Origin: DATJLQ01 sp035509415
Lineage (GTDB): Bacteria; Pseudomonadota; Alphaproteobacteria; JACZXZ01
DNA: 31,562 bases
NCBI GenBank assembly: GCA_035509415.1
Contig: DATJLQ010000061.1
Span: 1 to 31,562 of the forward strand
Direction of reading: 5' to 3'
Position numbers and translations under genes: made by a program. Positions 14,561-22,981 of the stretch are shown here, piece by piece (position 1 is the stretch's first letter; every line of letters begins with the position of its first letter). The notes below the pieces were generated by a model, which saw only the letters and a list, made by a program, of their open reading frames with translations, had not been told where the DNA came from and did not search any database.

Positions 14561-14989
14561 TCATTCGGCCGCGCGGCTCCCGCCGCCATAGGCCTCGGCG
14601 ATCATGTAGCCCGACAACACGCCATAGGCCTCGGTCCAGGCCTCGGCGACGGCGGGCGTCCAGGCCGCACCCAGCCCGCGCTCGAGGGTCCAAAGCAGGG
14701 CGGCGCCGACCGCATCGTAATCGGCCGCGCGCACGCCGTACTCCACGTGCCGCTTGGCGAGCGCGCTCGCGGCAGGGAGCACGGTCTCGAGCCGGTCGAG
14801 GCCGCCCACCACCACCGCGATCGTCGCCATGAGCTTCTTGCCCTGCGCCGCCATGTCGCCGCGGAAAAGCGGCTTCACGTGCGGCGCCGTCTCGAACAGG
14901 CGGCCGTAGAACAGCGCCGCCGCCTCGTCCGCGATCGGCTTCACCGTCTCGAACGACGATTGCACGAGCGCGATCTGCTCCGCGTTCAT
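14561..14989 (-). CDS. Single-domain globin
   Basis: The 142-aa haem protein of the Vgb/flavohaemoglobin-globin type has no reductase domain. The proximal histidine is in AKRHVEYGV (near residue 86). A glutamine (AAQGKKLM) occupies the likely distal E7 position, as in bacterial haemoglobins. The start at 14989 follows a strong AGGAGGG. It lies between nirC and nirA in the nas operon. A comparable globin (Bjgb) is encoded in the Bradyrhizobium nitrate assimilation cluster and is linked to NO detoxification, so removal of NO made during nitrate/nitrite reduction is the likely role. The reductant could be the FAD protein or the CysJ-like protein of this operon (inference). Confidence 0.88.
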   Translation of the reverse strand: MNAEQIALVQSSFETVKPIADEAAALFYGRLFETAPHVKPLFRGDMAAQGKKLMATIAVVVGGLDRLETVLPAASALAKRHVEYGVRAADYDAVGAALLWTLERGLGAAWTPAVAEAWTEAYGVLSGYMIAEAYGGGSRAAE

Positions 14990-15008
14990 GATGCCCTCCT
15001 CCACCATC

Positions 15009-15026
15009 GGCCGCGGCGTCGCGGCC
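15009..15026. repeat. Intercistronic hairpin between nirC and globin
   Basis: Arms GGCCGCG and CGCGGCC around GCGT, a perfect 7-bp stem 2 nt past the nirC stop. It could tune downstream expression; no T-run is present. Confidence 0.5.
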
Positions 15027-15028
15027 TC

Positions 15029-15847
15029 TCATTCCGCCGCGACGGCGCTCTTGGCCTCGGGACCCCCGGCCGGCATGGGTGCGAGCGAGACCCTGGACGC
15101 CGCCCAGTAGCCAGCACCCATGAAGACGGCGCCGCTCACGATGTTGCCGAGCGTGACCCACAGGAGATTGTGGAACATGCCGCCGACCGAAACCGTGGCG
15201 GGATGATTCCCCAGGAGCGCCACCGCGAAGATCGTCATGTTCGCGATCGAGTGCTCGTAGCCGCTGCCGATGAAGCCGAACAGGCACCAGAAGATCGCGA
15301 TGCATTTCGCCGTGTCGTTGGTCATGCGCGCCGCCATCCAGAGGGCGAGGCACACGAGCCAGTTGCACAGGACCGCGCGGCAGAAGAGGGCGAGCGGCGT
15401 GCCGTTCATCTTCGCCGCCGCGACGGTCATGAGGAACTGGCTCTTGGAGCCGAGCATCGCTCCGCCGCCGCCCTTGACGAAGATGATCGCGAGCAGCGCA
15501 GCCCCCGCGAGGTTGCCGGCCCAGGTCATGAGCCAGGACGAGCCGAGGTCGCTCCAACCGATCCGGCCGCGCAGGATTCCGAGCGACATGTACATCGTGT
15601 GGCCGGTGAAGAGATCCGAGCCCGCGAACACGACCAGCGTGAGGGCGATCCCGAACGAGGTCCCCATCACGAGCGCCCGGTAGGCCGGCTCGATGTCGGA
15701 CGCGACGCAGAAGATCAGGATGATGCCGATGCCGACATAGGCGCCGGCCATCATCGAGCTGATCCAGAAGCCGAACGGCGAGCGTCTCAGGTAATCGGCT
15801 TTCTTGACCGAGAGATTGGCGAAGTAGTCCACCGTGTCTTGGTACAT
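15029..15847 (-). CDS. nirC: Formate/nitrite transporter family channel (NirC-like)
   Basis: The 272-aa inner-membrane protein of the FNT family has six or more hydrophobic segments. The conserved GYEHSIANM segment holds the central pore histidine of NirC/FocA, and FAGSDLFTGHTMYM corresponds to an FNT signature region. The pair of soluble ends and the length are normal. Set in the nas operon, it probably moves nitrite across the membrane, either taking it up or releasing excess. The upstream neighbour encodes a 53-aa membrane protein. The start is ATG 15847. Confidence 0.92.
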   Translation of the reverse strand: MYQDTVDYFANLSVKKADYLRRSPFGFWISSMMAGAYVGIGIILIFCVASDIEPAYRALVMGTSFGIALTLVVFAGSDLFTGHTMYMSLGILRGRIGWSDLGSSWLMTWAGNLAGAALLAIIFVKGGGGAMLGSKSQFLMTVAAAKMNGTPLALFCRAVLCNWLVCLALWMAARMTNDTAKCIAIFWCLFGFIGSGYEHSIANMTIFAVALLGNHPATVSVGGMFHNLLWVTLGNIVSGAVFMGAGYWAASRVSLAPMPAGGPEAKSAVAAE

Positions 15848-15864
15848 GTCGGTCTCCCCTCGTT

Positions 15865-15884
15865 TCCCGGGATCGGGCCCGGGA
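15865..15884. repeat. Intercistronic hairpin upstream of nirC
   Basis: Arms TCCCGGG and CCCGGGA around ATCGGG, between the 53-aa gene and nirC. It is a perfect 7-bp stem without a T-run. Confidence 0.5.
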
Positions 15885-15907
15885 CCCCGTTGCGCAAAGG
15901 CCGCGCC

Positions 15908-16069
15908 TCAGTGCTTGCCCGGGAACCCGCCCAGGCCGTGGAACGTCATGTAGAGCGAGTAGGCGCTCACCGCGATCGCGATCGCCATCTCGAGCGAAAG
16001 GAACGCGACGCCGTATTTGAACCAGGGCTCGTTGGTGCCGCTCTGGGCGGCGTGGGCGGTCGTACTCAT
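15908..16069 (-). CDS. Small single-span membrane protein (53 aa), unrecognised
   Basis: This short gene encodes 53 residues starting MSTTAHAAQSGTNEPWFKYG and ending GGFPGKH. One hydrophobic segment (about residues 20-43, including VAFLSLEMAIAIAVSAYSLY) predicts a single membrane helix. GGAAGAGG precedes the ATG by 7 nt. It lies 47 nt after the nitrate transporter stop and 60 nt before nirC, in the same direction, so it is very likely co-transcribed. I do not recognise a family. Placement between two nitrate/nitrite transporters suggests a small accessory subunit of one of them, but this is only inference. Confidence 0.75.
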   Translation of the reverse strand: MSTTAHAAQSGTNEPWFKYGVAFLSLEMAIAIAVSAYSLYMTFHGLGGFPGKH

Positions 16070-16116
16070 GGCTTGACCTCTTCCAATTGGGCGTTGACGA
16101 CGACGTTATCTCCGGC

Positions 16117-17424
16117 TCAGGCCTTCTCGGCCGCGAGACGGTCGTTGAACAACCCGTGCTCCTCGGGGTGGCGCTCGTAGCGCGCGGCCCAGAAGTAGAA
16201 CAGGACGAACGGCACGAACATGTAGAGGGCGACGTAGAGGTAGCCCATGTGGATGTTCGCGCCGCTCGCGAACACCAGCGGGTAGACGATGCCCGCCGCG
16301 GTCGAGACGCCGCCGATGAAGCCGGCGGCGATGCCCGGGCGGTCGGGGAACAGGAGCGGCACCAGGGCGAAGGTGCCGCCGGTCCCGAACGAGAGGAAAA
16401 TCCCGAACGCGACCAGCACGATCACCGAGAGATGCAGCGAGCCCGTGAGCCCCGCGACCGTGAGCGCCGCCATCGCGAGCGTGATCAGGATGAGCGCGAT
16501 GCCGAGCCAGTGGAGGCGCGGCGCGTAGGGCAGCGACTTCGCGATGAAGGGCAGCGGCGTCCAGCCCTTGCGCTGGAACAGATCCGACATGAAGCCCGCG
16601 AAGGGCCGGAACAGCGAGGCGCAGAAGGATTCGACCGCGGCGAAGGTGCCGGCCGCGATCTGGACGCCGGCGACGCTCGAGAAGCCCAAGGCCAGGATCG
16701 CGTCGTGGAAGCCGCGCGTGAAGTAGCCCGGGAGCCACGCGTTCATCGCGATCTCGAGGCCGAACGACATGGCGTAGGCGAGCATGAGCGCGATCGCGAT
16801 GTAGCGGCTCCAGACGAACACCGTGCCGCGCACGTTGCTGCGACCGCGCGCGAGCTCGCGCCGCTCGACGGTCTTGGCCGCACTGCCGCGCGCGAGGTAC
16901 CAGCCCGCGATCACGAGCGCGATCGCGCCGAGCCAGAGGAACGCCGCGTGATAGTCGATGCCGAAGATGCGCGGCAGCAGCAGCGCCCCCATGCCCGCGC
17001 CGACATTGCCGGTGCCGGCATAGAGGCCCTCGGCGGTGCCGATCTCGTGGGCGTCGAACCACTGGGCGACGTGCTGGATGCCGACCACGAACGAGACGCC
17101 CGCGATCGCCACGATCACGCGCTCGGCGAACAGGAGGTCGTAGTTGGTCGTGTAGGCGGACGCGATCGAGACCAGGCCGCAGGCCGCGAGGATGAAGGCG
17201 AAGGTGCGCGGGGCGCCGAACCGGTCGGACGCCCAGCCCGCGACGATGCGGCCCACGGGCGCCATCCAGATCGCCGAGCTCGCGAGGAGGCCGAGCGCCT
17301 TGATGCTGAGATGGTAGTGGGCCGCGATGCTCGGGCTGAAGGCCGCGGTCGAGAACCACATGAGAAAGCACCAGAAGAAGCCCACCGTCGCGATGATGAG
17401 CTGCTCAACCTTATGGGTCTTCAT
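16117..17424 (-). CDS. NNP-family nitrate/nitrite MFS transporter (NarK/NasA-like)
   Basis: The 435-aa major facilitator protein has about 12 hydrophobic segments. The two glycine-rich nitrate signatures of the NNP family are visible: GTGNVGAGMGALLLPRIF in the first half and FGTGGTFALVPLLF with GFIGGVSTAAGIVYP in the second half. A basic loop RDRFGAPR-like (SDRFGAPRTF) follows helix 2. It imports nitrate for the reductase encoded directly upstream, or exports nitrite. The ATG at 17424 overlaps the nasC stop by 4 nt (ATGA), and its ribosome site GGAGGAGGAG lies within the last codons of nasC, so the two are translationally coupled. Confidence 0.93.
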   Translation of the reverse strand: MKTHKVEQLIIATVGFFWCFLMWFSTAAFSPSIAAHYHLSIKALGLLASSAIWMAPVGRIVAGWASDRFGAPRTFAFILAACGLVSIASAYTTNYDLLFAERVIVAIAGVSFVVGIQHVAQWFDAHEIGTAEGLYAGTGNVGAGMGALLLPRIFGIDYHAAFLWLGAIALVIAGWYLARGSAAKTVERRELARGRSNVRGTVFVWSRYIAIALMLAYAMSFGLEIAMNAWLPGYFTRGFHDAILALGFSSVAGVQIAAGTFAAVESFCASLFRPFAGFMSDLFQRKGWTPLPFIAKSLPYAPRLHWLGIALILITLAMAALTVAGLTGSLHLSVIVLVAFGIFLSFGTGGTFALVPLLFPDRPGIAAGFIGGVSTAAGIVYPLVFASGANIHMGYLYVALYMFVPFVLFYFWAARYERHPEEHGLFNDRLAAEKA

Positions 17425-20120
17425 AGCCTCTCCTCCTCCAATGAAAGCTGGACCGCCCGGCGGGCGGGACGCGGCGCGGAATCCGCCGCCGCGGCGGTTT
17501 CGCGCAAGAGTGCCCGCAGCTCGGGAACGCAGGAGCCGCAATTGGTGCCCGCTTTGAGGAGCCGGCCGATCTCCTCCGCGGTCGAAAGACCGTGACGTTG
17601 GATCGCCTCCATGATCGCGGCGCGCCCGACCTGGTGGCAGGCGCACACGATTGGCCCCGTGGCGGCCACCGCGCCCGGCGCGCCCGCGAGCAAGGACACG
17701 CGCTCGCGCGCGGCGACGCTCGGCTCGGCGAACAGGCCCGCGAGCCAATCCATGCCCGGCCGCGCACCGGGGGCACCCACGAACAGCGCCGCCTCGAGAC
17801 GCTCCGCGCTCAGGAGCGCTGCGCGATAGAGGCCGAGGCCGCGGTCCTGATATTCGATCCAATCGCCCTCGTCGGCGCTTTCGGGCCCGAGATGCGCGCG
17901 CGCCCAATCGCCCCAATCCTCGACCGCGCGGGCACCCGCGAGCCGGTAGGCGATATGCGCCTCGCCCGCGGCGCAGGACCAGAGGACGTCGGCCTCGGGG
18001 ATCGCGATCCTGTCGCGCGCGAGGAGGGTTGCCTCCCACGCGACCGGCGCCGGCCGCACGCGCACGGGCGCGCATTTGAGCTCGGGCTGGCCCGAGACGG
18101 GGTCCGTGTAGGCGCCGATGAGCGAGCCCACGCCGGCATCGTGGGCGAATTGCTCGTTCCAATGCATGGGCGCGAAGAGCTCGCCGCGGCGTTGGCGCGT
18201 ATCGACGCGCACGCGGAGGCGCGCCGCACCATGAGCACTCTCGACATGGGCGAAGCCACCCTCGACGAGTCCGTAACGCGCGGCATCCGCCGGATGGACG
18301 CTCAACCACGGCTCGGGCTCGTGGCGGCAGAGGCGCGCGGCCTTGGCGGTGCGCGTGAGCGTGTGCCAATGGTCGCGCGTGCGCCCGGTATTGAGAATGA
18401 GCGGCCAATCGGCCGAGGGCGCCGCGGCCGGCGCCCGCGGCATGACGGCGACGAGGCGCGCGCGCCCATCCGCGTGGTAGAAGCGCCCCTTGGCGAACAG
18501 GCGCGCCTTCGGGGCCGAGCCCGCGCGCACCGGCCACTGCACCGGCCCGAGACGCTCGTAATTCGCGTCGATCAGCCCGCCGAGATCGAAATCGCGTGTG
18601 CCCTCGTTCTCGAACGCCGAGAGGCGCGCATGCTCGCGGAAGATCGCGGCCGGTCCCGAATAGGCGAAATGCCGCCCGTAACCGAGGCGCTTCGCGACCT
18701 CGCAGATCATCCACCAATCGGGCTTGGCGACGCCGGGTGCGGGCAGGATCGCGCGCTGGCGCGAGATGCAGCGCTCGGAATTGGTGACGGTGCCATCCTT
18801 CTCGGCCCAGGCGAGCGCCGGCAGCAGCACATGGGCAAAACGCGCCGTGTCGGTGCGCTCGACGCAGTCCGAGAGCGCGACGAACGCGCCGGCGCCGAGG
18901 GCGCGCTGCACGAGGCCGAGCTCGGGCAGGCTCACCGCCGGGTTGGTCGCCATGATCCAAAGCGCCTTGACGCGCCCCGCCGCGAGCGCTTGGAACAAGT
19001 CGATCGCCTTGAGCCCGGGACCGCGCGCGACCTTCCGCGTGCGCCAGAAGCGGCGCACTCGGTCGCGCGCCGCGGGCTCGAAATCCATGTGCGCCGCGAG
19101 CTGGTTCGCGAGCCCACCCACCTCGCGCCCGCCCATCGCGTTGGGCTGGCCGGTGAGCGAGAAGGGACCCATGCCGGGACGGCCGATGCGGCCGGTCGCG
19201 AGATGGCAGTTGACGATCGCGTTCACCTTGTCGGTGCCACTGGTCGACTGGTTGACGCCTTGGGAATAGAGGGTGACGACGCGCTCGGTGCTTGCGAACC
19301 AGTCATAGAAGGTCGCGAGGTCGCCCGGTGCGAGATCGCAGCCGCGCGCGGGCTCGGGGCTTGCCCACGCGGCCTCGAGCGCGGTGCCGAAGCCCTCGCA
19401 ATGGCGCGCCACGTAATCCTCGTCGACCGCACCCGTCGCCGCGAGATGGGCGAGAAGCCCGTTGAACAGGATCGCGTCGGTGCCGGGCTTGAGCGCCAGA
19501 TGCAGGTCGCTCGCGTCGGCGGTCGCGGTGCGGCGCGGATCGATGGTCACGAGGCGCATCGCGGGGCGTTGGGCGCGCGCCGCCTCGATGCGTTGGAACA
19601 ACACGGGATGGCACCAGGCCGCGTTCGAGCCCACGAGCACGATGAGATCGGCGCGCTCCAAGTCGTCGTAGCAGCCGGGCACCGTGTCGGCGCCGAAGGC
19701 GCGCACGTGCCCCGCGACCGAGGAGGACATGCACAGGCGCGAGTTGGTGTCGATGTTGGCGCTGCCGATGAAGCCCTTCATCAGCTTGTTCGCGACGTAG
19801 TAATCCTCGGTCAGGAGCTGGCCCGAGACGTAGAACGCGACCGAGTCCGGCCCGTGACGGGCGATCGCGTCGCGGAACTCATGGGCGACGCGATCGAGCG
19901 CCGCGTTCCAGCTCGTCTCGGCGCCGCCGATCTTGGGCACCAGGAGGCGGTCCTTGAGGTCGACCGTCTCGGCGAGCGCCGAGCCCTTGACGCAAAGCCG
20001 GCCGCGATTGGCCGGATGGTCCGCATCGCCCTCGACCTCGAAGCGGCCGTCGCGCACGCGCGCCACGACGCCGCAGCCGACGCCGCAATAGGGACAGGTG
20101 GTGCGCACGGCGTCAGCCAT
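17421..20120 (-). CDS. nasC: Assimilatory nitrate reductase large subunit
   Basis: The 899-aa molybdopterin enzyme reduces nitrate to nitrite in the cytoplasm; no Tat signal is present. The N-terminal 4Fe-4S ligands are C9, C12, C16 and C43 (CPYCGVGC ... RLCVKG). The likely Mo-ligand cysteine is C130 in NSRLCMSS. MGGREVGGLAN and NTGRTRDHWHT are typical of the Nas/Nap group. A C-terminal BFD-like [2Fe-2S] domain is present with CAC near 826-828 and CGSC near 861-864, as in many Nas proteins. It overlaps the FAD reductase gene by 8 nt at its start and the transporter at its end. Electrons probably come from the FAD protein encoded upstream. Confidence 0.95.
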   Translation of the reverse strand: MADAVRTTCPYCGVGCGVVARVRDGRFEVEGDADHPANRGRLCVKGSALAETVDLKDRLLVPKIGGAETSWNAALDRVAHEFRDAIARHGPDSVAFYVSGQLLTEDYYVANKLMKGFIGSANIDTNSRLCMSSSVAGHVRAFGADTVPGCYDDLERADLIVLVGSNAAWCHPVLFQRIEAARAQRPAMRLVTIDPRRTATADASDLHLALKPGTDAILFNGLLAHLAATGAVDEDYVARHCEGFGTALEAAWASPEPARGCDLAPGDLATFYDWFASTERVVTLYSQGVNQSTSGTDKVNAIVNCHLATGRIGRPGMGPFSLTGQPNAMGGREVGGLANQLAAHMDFEPAARDRVRRFWRTRKVARGPGLKAIDLFQALAAGRVKALWIMATNPAVSLPELGLVQRALGAGAFVALSDCVERTDTARFAHVLLPALAWAEKDGTVTNSERCISRQRAILPAPGVAKPDWWMICEVAKRLGYGRHFAYSGPAAIFREHARLSAFENEGTRDFDLGGLIDANYERLGPVQWPVRAGSAPKARLFAKGRFYHADGRARLVAVMPRAPAAAPSADWPLILNTGRTRDHWHTLTRTAKAARLCRHEPEPWLSVHPADAARYGLVEGGFAHVESAHGAARLRVRVDTRQRRGELFAPMHWNEQFAHDAGVGSLIGAYTDPVSGQPELKCAPVRVRPAPVAWEATLLARDRIAIPEADVLWSCAAGEAHIAYRLAGARAVEDWGDWARAHLGPESADEGDWIEYQDRGLGLYRAALLSAERLEAALFVGAPGARPGMDWLAGLFAEPSVAARERVSLLAGAPGAVAATGPIVCACHQVGRAAIMEAIQRHGLSTAEEIGRLLKAGTNCGSCVPELRALLRETAAAADSAPRPARRAVQLSLEEERL

Positions 20121-21462
20121 GGGCGACCCTCGCGACGGCGTGCTCGAAATCCGCGCGCGACGGAAGCGGGAGCTCGACCACGGGTGCCGACGGCGCGAGA
20201 TGTGGCTCGGCGCCCGGTGCGCCCCCGGCCGCGGCGGCATGAGCCTCGCCGAAGATGAGAAAGGGCCGGAGCGCCGAAATCTCGGCGCGTTCCTCGATGA
20301 GGCGCAGGTACCAGGCAGCGTCCGCGACGTCGCCATAGAGCACGGCGCCCACGATGCGCCCCTCGCGCAGCACGAGCTTCTTGTAGGTGAGGCGGCCCAA
20401 ATCGAGATAGGTGACCTCGTCGTCGCTCTCGGCCTCGGCCATGAGCGCCCCCGCCGAGAACAGGTCGACGCCGGTGATCTTGAGCCGGGTCGACAGCACC
20501 GGTGTCGCGAAGACCGCGTCGCGCTCACCCGCGAGACGCGCGGCGCACACCTCGGCCATGTCCCACAAGGGGGCTACCAGGCCGAAGCAGCGGCCGCGAT
20601 GCTCGGCGCATTCGCCCACCGCGTAGATGTCGGGATCGCTGGTGCGGAGATCGTCGCCCACGACGATGCCGCGATTGACCTCGAGCCCGGCCGCGCGCGC
20701 GAGCGCGGTCTCGGGCCGGATGCCGATCGCGACCACGACCAGCTCGGCGTCGAACAGGCGCCCGTCCGCGAGGCGCACGCCCCCGACGCGCGCGCCATCG
20801 CCGCGCCCATCGCCGAAGATCTCCTCGGCAACGGCCTCGGTCGCGAAGGCGATGCCGCGCCGCTCGAGGTCGCGCTCGAGAAGCTGGCCCGCCGTCGCGT
20901 CGAGCTGGCGCTCCATGAGGGTCGGCATGAGATGGAGGACGGTCACCGCCATGCCGCGCCGCGCCAGGCCCCAGGCCGCTTCGAGGCCGAGTAGGCCGCC
21001 GCCGATTACGACCGCGCGCCCGCCCGGTCGTGCGGCCGCGATCATCGCGTCGACGTCCTTCGCCTCGCGGAAGGCGGAGACGCCGGGAAGCTCGAGCCCC
21101 GGGATGGGTGGGGCGAGCGGCCGCGAGCCGGTCGCGAGCAGGAGCTTGTCGTAGGAGACCGCGACGCCCGCGGCCGAGACGGCCTTGCGCGCCACGGGAT
21201 CGATCGAGGCGATCGCGTCGCCCGCGTGAAGCTCGATGCCGCGGTCCGCGTACCAGCTATAGGGATTGATCACGATCTCGTCCCATTGGCATTCGCCCGC
21301 GAGCAGGGCCGAGAGCAGAATCCGGCTGTAATTGGGCCGCGGCTCGGCGCCGAACACGGCGATGCGGTAGCGCCCGGGGGCGCGCTTCACGAGCGCCTCG
21401 ACCGTGCGCATGCCGGCCATGCCGTTCCCGACCACGACGAGCCGCTCCGCGTCCCGCGTCAT
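20113..21462 (-). CDS. FAD-dependent NAD(P)H oxidoreductase (nitrate reductase electron donor)
   Basis: The 449-aa flavoprotein resembles the N-terminal FAD part of NirB and the small electron-transfer subunits of Nas systems. The FAD dinucleotide motif VVVGNGMAGMR is at residues 9-19, the NAD(P)H motif VVIGGGLLGLEAA near 150, and a second FAD contact DIYAVGECAEH near 285. It has no siroheme or [2Fe-2S] domain. It overlaps nasC by 8 nt and follows nasS by 33 nt. Its likely job is to pass electrons from NAD(P)H to the C-terminal [2Fe-2S] domain of NasC. Names differ between species (NasB, NasC, Flp), so no symbol is given. Confidence 0.9.
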   Translation of the reverse strand: MTRDAERLVVVGNGMAGMRTVEALVKRAPGRYRIAVFGAEPRPNYSRILLSALLAGECQWDEIVINPYSWYADRGIELHAGDAIASIDPVARKAVSAAGVAVSYDKLLLATGSRPLAPPIPGLELPGVSAFREAKDVDAMIAAARPGGRAVVIGGGLLGLEAAWGLARRGMAVTVLHLMPTLMERQLDATAGQLLERDLERRGIAFATEAVAEEIFGDGRGDGARVGGVRLADGRLFDAELVVVAIGIRPETALARAAGLEVNRGIVVGDDLRTSDPDIYAVGECAEHRGRCFGLVAPLWDMAEVCAARLAGERDAVFATPVLSTRLKITGVDLFSAGALMAEAESDDEVTYLDLGRLTYKKLVLREGRIVGAVLYGDVADAAWYLRLIEERAEISALRPFLIFGEAHAAAAGGAPGAEPHLAPSAPVVELPLPSRADFEHAVARVAHG

Positions 21463-21495
21463 GGGAGCACCGCGCCGTCGGGCGTGAGGAGAATC

Positions 21496-22749
21496 TCAGC
21501 CTTCACGGCCGCGCTCCCGATTGGCCGCGCGGGGTGCGGCGCCACGCACGCCGAGCGGATTTTCCGCGTAGGCCTCCGCGAGCGCTTCGGCGCGGCCGGG
21601 ATCGAAGACGCTCGCGTCGAAGAACGCGTCGGCGCCCATCTCGATGGGTTGGGTCGCGTCGGTGAGCGTCCAGGGCCCGTCATGCAGCCCCTCGGTCTTC
21701 CAATCGGTCAGCGGAACCGGGAGGCCGAGCTCGAGGGCGGCGAGGCGGTAGAGGTCGGCACGGAACACCTCGTCGGCCGCGCGCCGCATGTCGACCGAGG
21801 GCGGCAGCTGCCCCCAGCGCCGCATCTGCACCAGGTACCAGAGCGCTTGCGAGCGCCACGGGAAATTCGCCGCGTGGCGATGGAAGATCATGAAATCGGG
21901 CCGCTCGAGGGCGAGGCGCACGATCTCGAGCGGCGCGTTGACGTAGGCCGGGCGCGCGATGATCTCGGCGACCTCGGCGCGGTTCTCGGACCGATCCGCC
22001 CATTGGGCCGCGAGCAAGAGCGCCTTCAGGAGCGCCTTGTGCGCGTCGGGCGCTTCGTCGATCCAGGACTGGCGCACGCCGAGCACCTTCTCGACGCGCC
22101 CGCCCCAAATCTCCCGGCTCGTGATGAGCGCGCGCCCGAGGCCGAGCGACGCCGCGAGGCCGTTCCACGGCTCGCCCACGCAGTAGCCGACGATGTTGCC
22201 GGCGGAGAGGTTGGGCACCATCTGGGGCGGCGGCACGACCACGAGGCGCACGTCGCGCTCGGGATCGATGCCGGCCTCCGCGAGCCAGGCGCGCAGCTCG
22301 TAATTGTGCGGCGAGAAGGGGTAGACGCTCGCGAAGGTCATGAGCGGCCGGCCGGCGCGCCGGTCGCTTTCGATCACGCGGCGGAGGGCGCGCGCCGTGA
22401 CCGGACGCCGCGCCATCGCCTCGGGGTCGGCCGTGCACATGCGCACATAGAGCTCCTCGGACACGGTGATCGCGTTCCCACCCACATTGAGGCCGAGGGC
22501 GGTCGAGATCGGCGTGCGGACGTTGCCGAGGCCGAGGGTCGCCGAGAAGGGCATGGCCGCGAGCATCTGGGCGCCGTCGAGCGCGCCGACCGCGACCTTG
22601 TCGCGGATGCTGGCCCAGGAGGATTCGCGCGTGAGCTCGACCTCGAGGTCCTGCTCGTCGAAGAAGCCGCGCTCCTTCGCGACCACGAGGGGCGCGCAGT
22701 CGCACAGCGGAACGATGCCGAGCTTGAGGCGGCGTTTCCCGAATTCCAT
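21496..22749 (-). CDS. nasS: Cytoplasmic nitrate/nitrite sensor NasS
   Basis: The 417-aa protein has the NrtA/CmpA nitrate-binding fold. It starts directly with KRRLKLGIVPLCDCAPLVVAKERG, shown as the family pattern, without a signal peptide, so it is a soluble sensor rather than a transporter component. The nearby nasT gene, and the lack of nrtB/nrtC, support NasS. In Paracoccus and Bradyrhizobium, NasS binds and holds NasT until nitrate or nitrite is present. It lies after a 230-nt leader that separates it from nasT, unlike the tightly packed genes around it. The ATG at 22749 follows GTGGAG. The last 25 residues are basic and look variable. Confidence 0.9.
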   Translation of the reverse strand: MEFGKRRLKLGIVPLCDCAPLVVAKERGFFDEQDLEVELTRESSWASIRDKVAVGALDGAQMLAAMPFSATLGLGNVRTPISTALGLNVGGNAITVSEELYVRMCTADPEAMARRPVTARALRRVIESDRRAGRPLMTFASVYPFSPHNYELRAWLAEAGIDPERDVRLVVVPPPQMVPNLSAGNIVGYCVGEPWNGLAASLGLGRALITSREIWGGRVEKVLGVRQSWIDEAPDAHKALLKALLLAAQWADRSENRAEVAEIIARPAYVNAPLEIVRLALERPDFMIFHRHAANFPWRSQALWYLVQMRRWGQLPPSVDMRRAADEVFRADLYRLAALELGLPVPLTDWKTEGLHDGPWTLTDATQPIEMGADAFFDASVFDPGRAEALAEAYAENPLGVRGAAPRAANRERGREG

Positions 22750-22767
22750 GGCACTCCACGTCCCGTT

Positions 22768-22797
22768 GTCGAAAACGAAATCGTCGAAAACGAAACG
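22768..22797. repeat. 15-nt tandem repeat near the nasS start
   Basis: GTCGAAAACGAAATC (22768-22782) and GTCGAAAACGAAACG (22783-22797). Read on the minus strand it gives two TTTCGTTTTCGAC units right after a G+C-rich stem, so the repeat supplies interrupted T-runs. Confidence 0.8.
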
Positions 22798-22887
22798 GCG
22801 CTCCGCGAGCCGGTCCCGTGCGCCTTGGCACGAACCCGCTCGGGGAACGCCGTTGTTCGCTCGAGCCGACGGAACGCCATCGTTCCG
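22787..22887 (-). promoter_or_regulatory. Putative NasT (ANTAR)-responsive leader with attenuator
   Basis: On the minus strand there are two hairpins with six-base loops: CGGAAC-GATGGC-GTTCCG (22887-22870) and, 11 nt later, GAAC-AACGGC-GTTC (22858-22845). The second loop has the A1/G4 pattern of ANTAR-binding RNAs; the first has G1/G4. They are followed by a terminator-like stem CGGCTCGCGGAGCGCCG (22812-22796) and TTTCGTTTT. This fits antitermination by the NasT encoded upstream. Confidence 0.55.
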
Positions 22888-22981
22888 CCCGCCTTATCCG
22901 TTCCGGCCGCCCGGCGCCGAACTCCTCATCGAGTCCGGTCCGGGCCATCCCGGGTCTTCTTGGGGCGTCCGCCTCCGGCCG

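Noticed and set aside
11084..14832. Long plus-strand frames opposite the CysJ-like, nirA and globin genes
   Set aside because: They are antisense to genes with clear catalytic motifs and show His/Arg/Glu-rich composition typical of high-G+C shadow frames.
17592..20258. An 888-codon plus-strand frame opposite nasC
   Set aside because: It is antisense to a nitrate reductase with all cluster cysteines intact, with no domain and no ribosome site.
21496..22749. Nitrate-binding subunit of an ABC importer (NrtA)
   Set aside because: No signal peptide and no nrtB/nrtC nearby; adjacency to nasT favours the cytoplasmic sensor NasS.
22768..22797. Repeats near nasS considered as the start of a CRISPR array
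   Set aside because: Only two adjoining 15-nt units without spacers and no cas genes.
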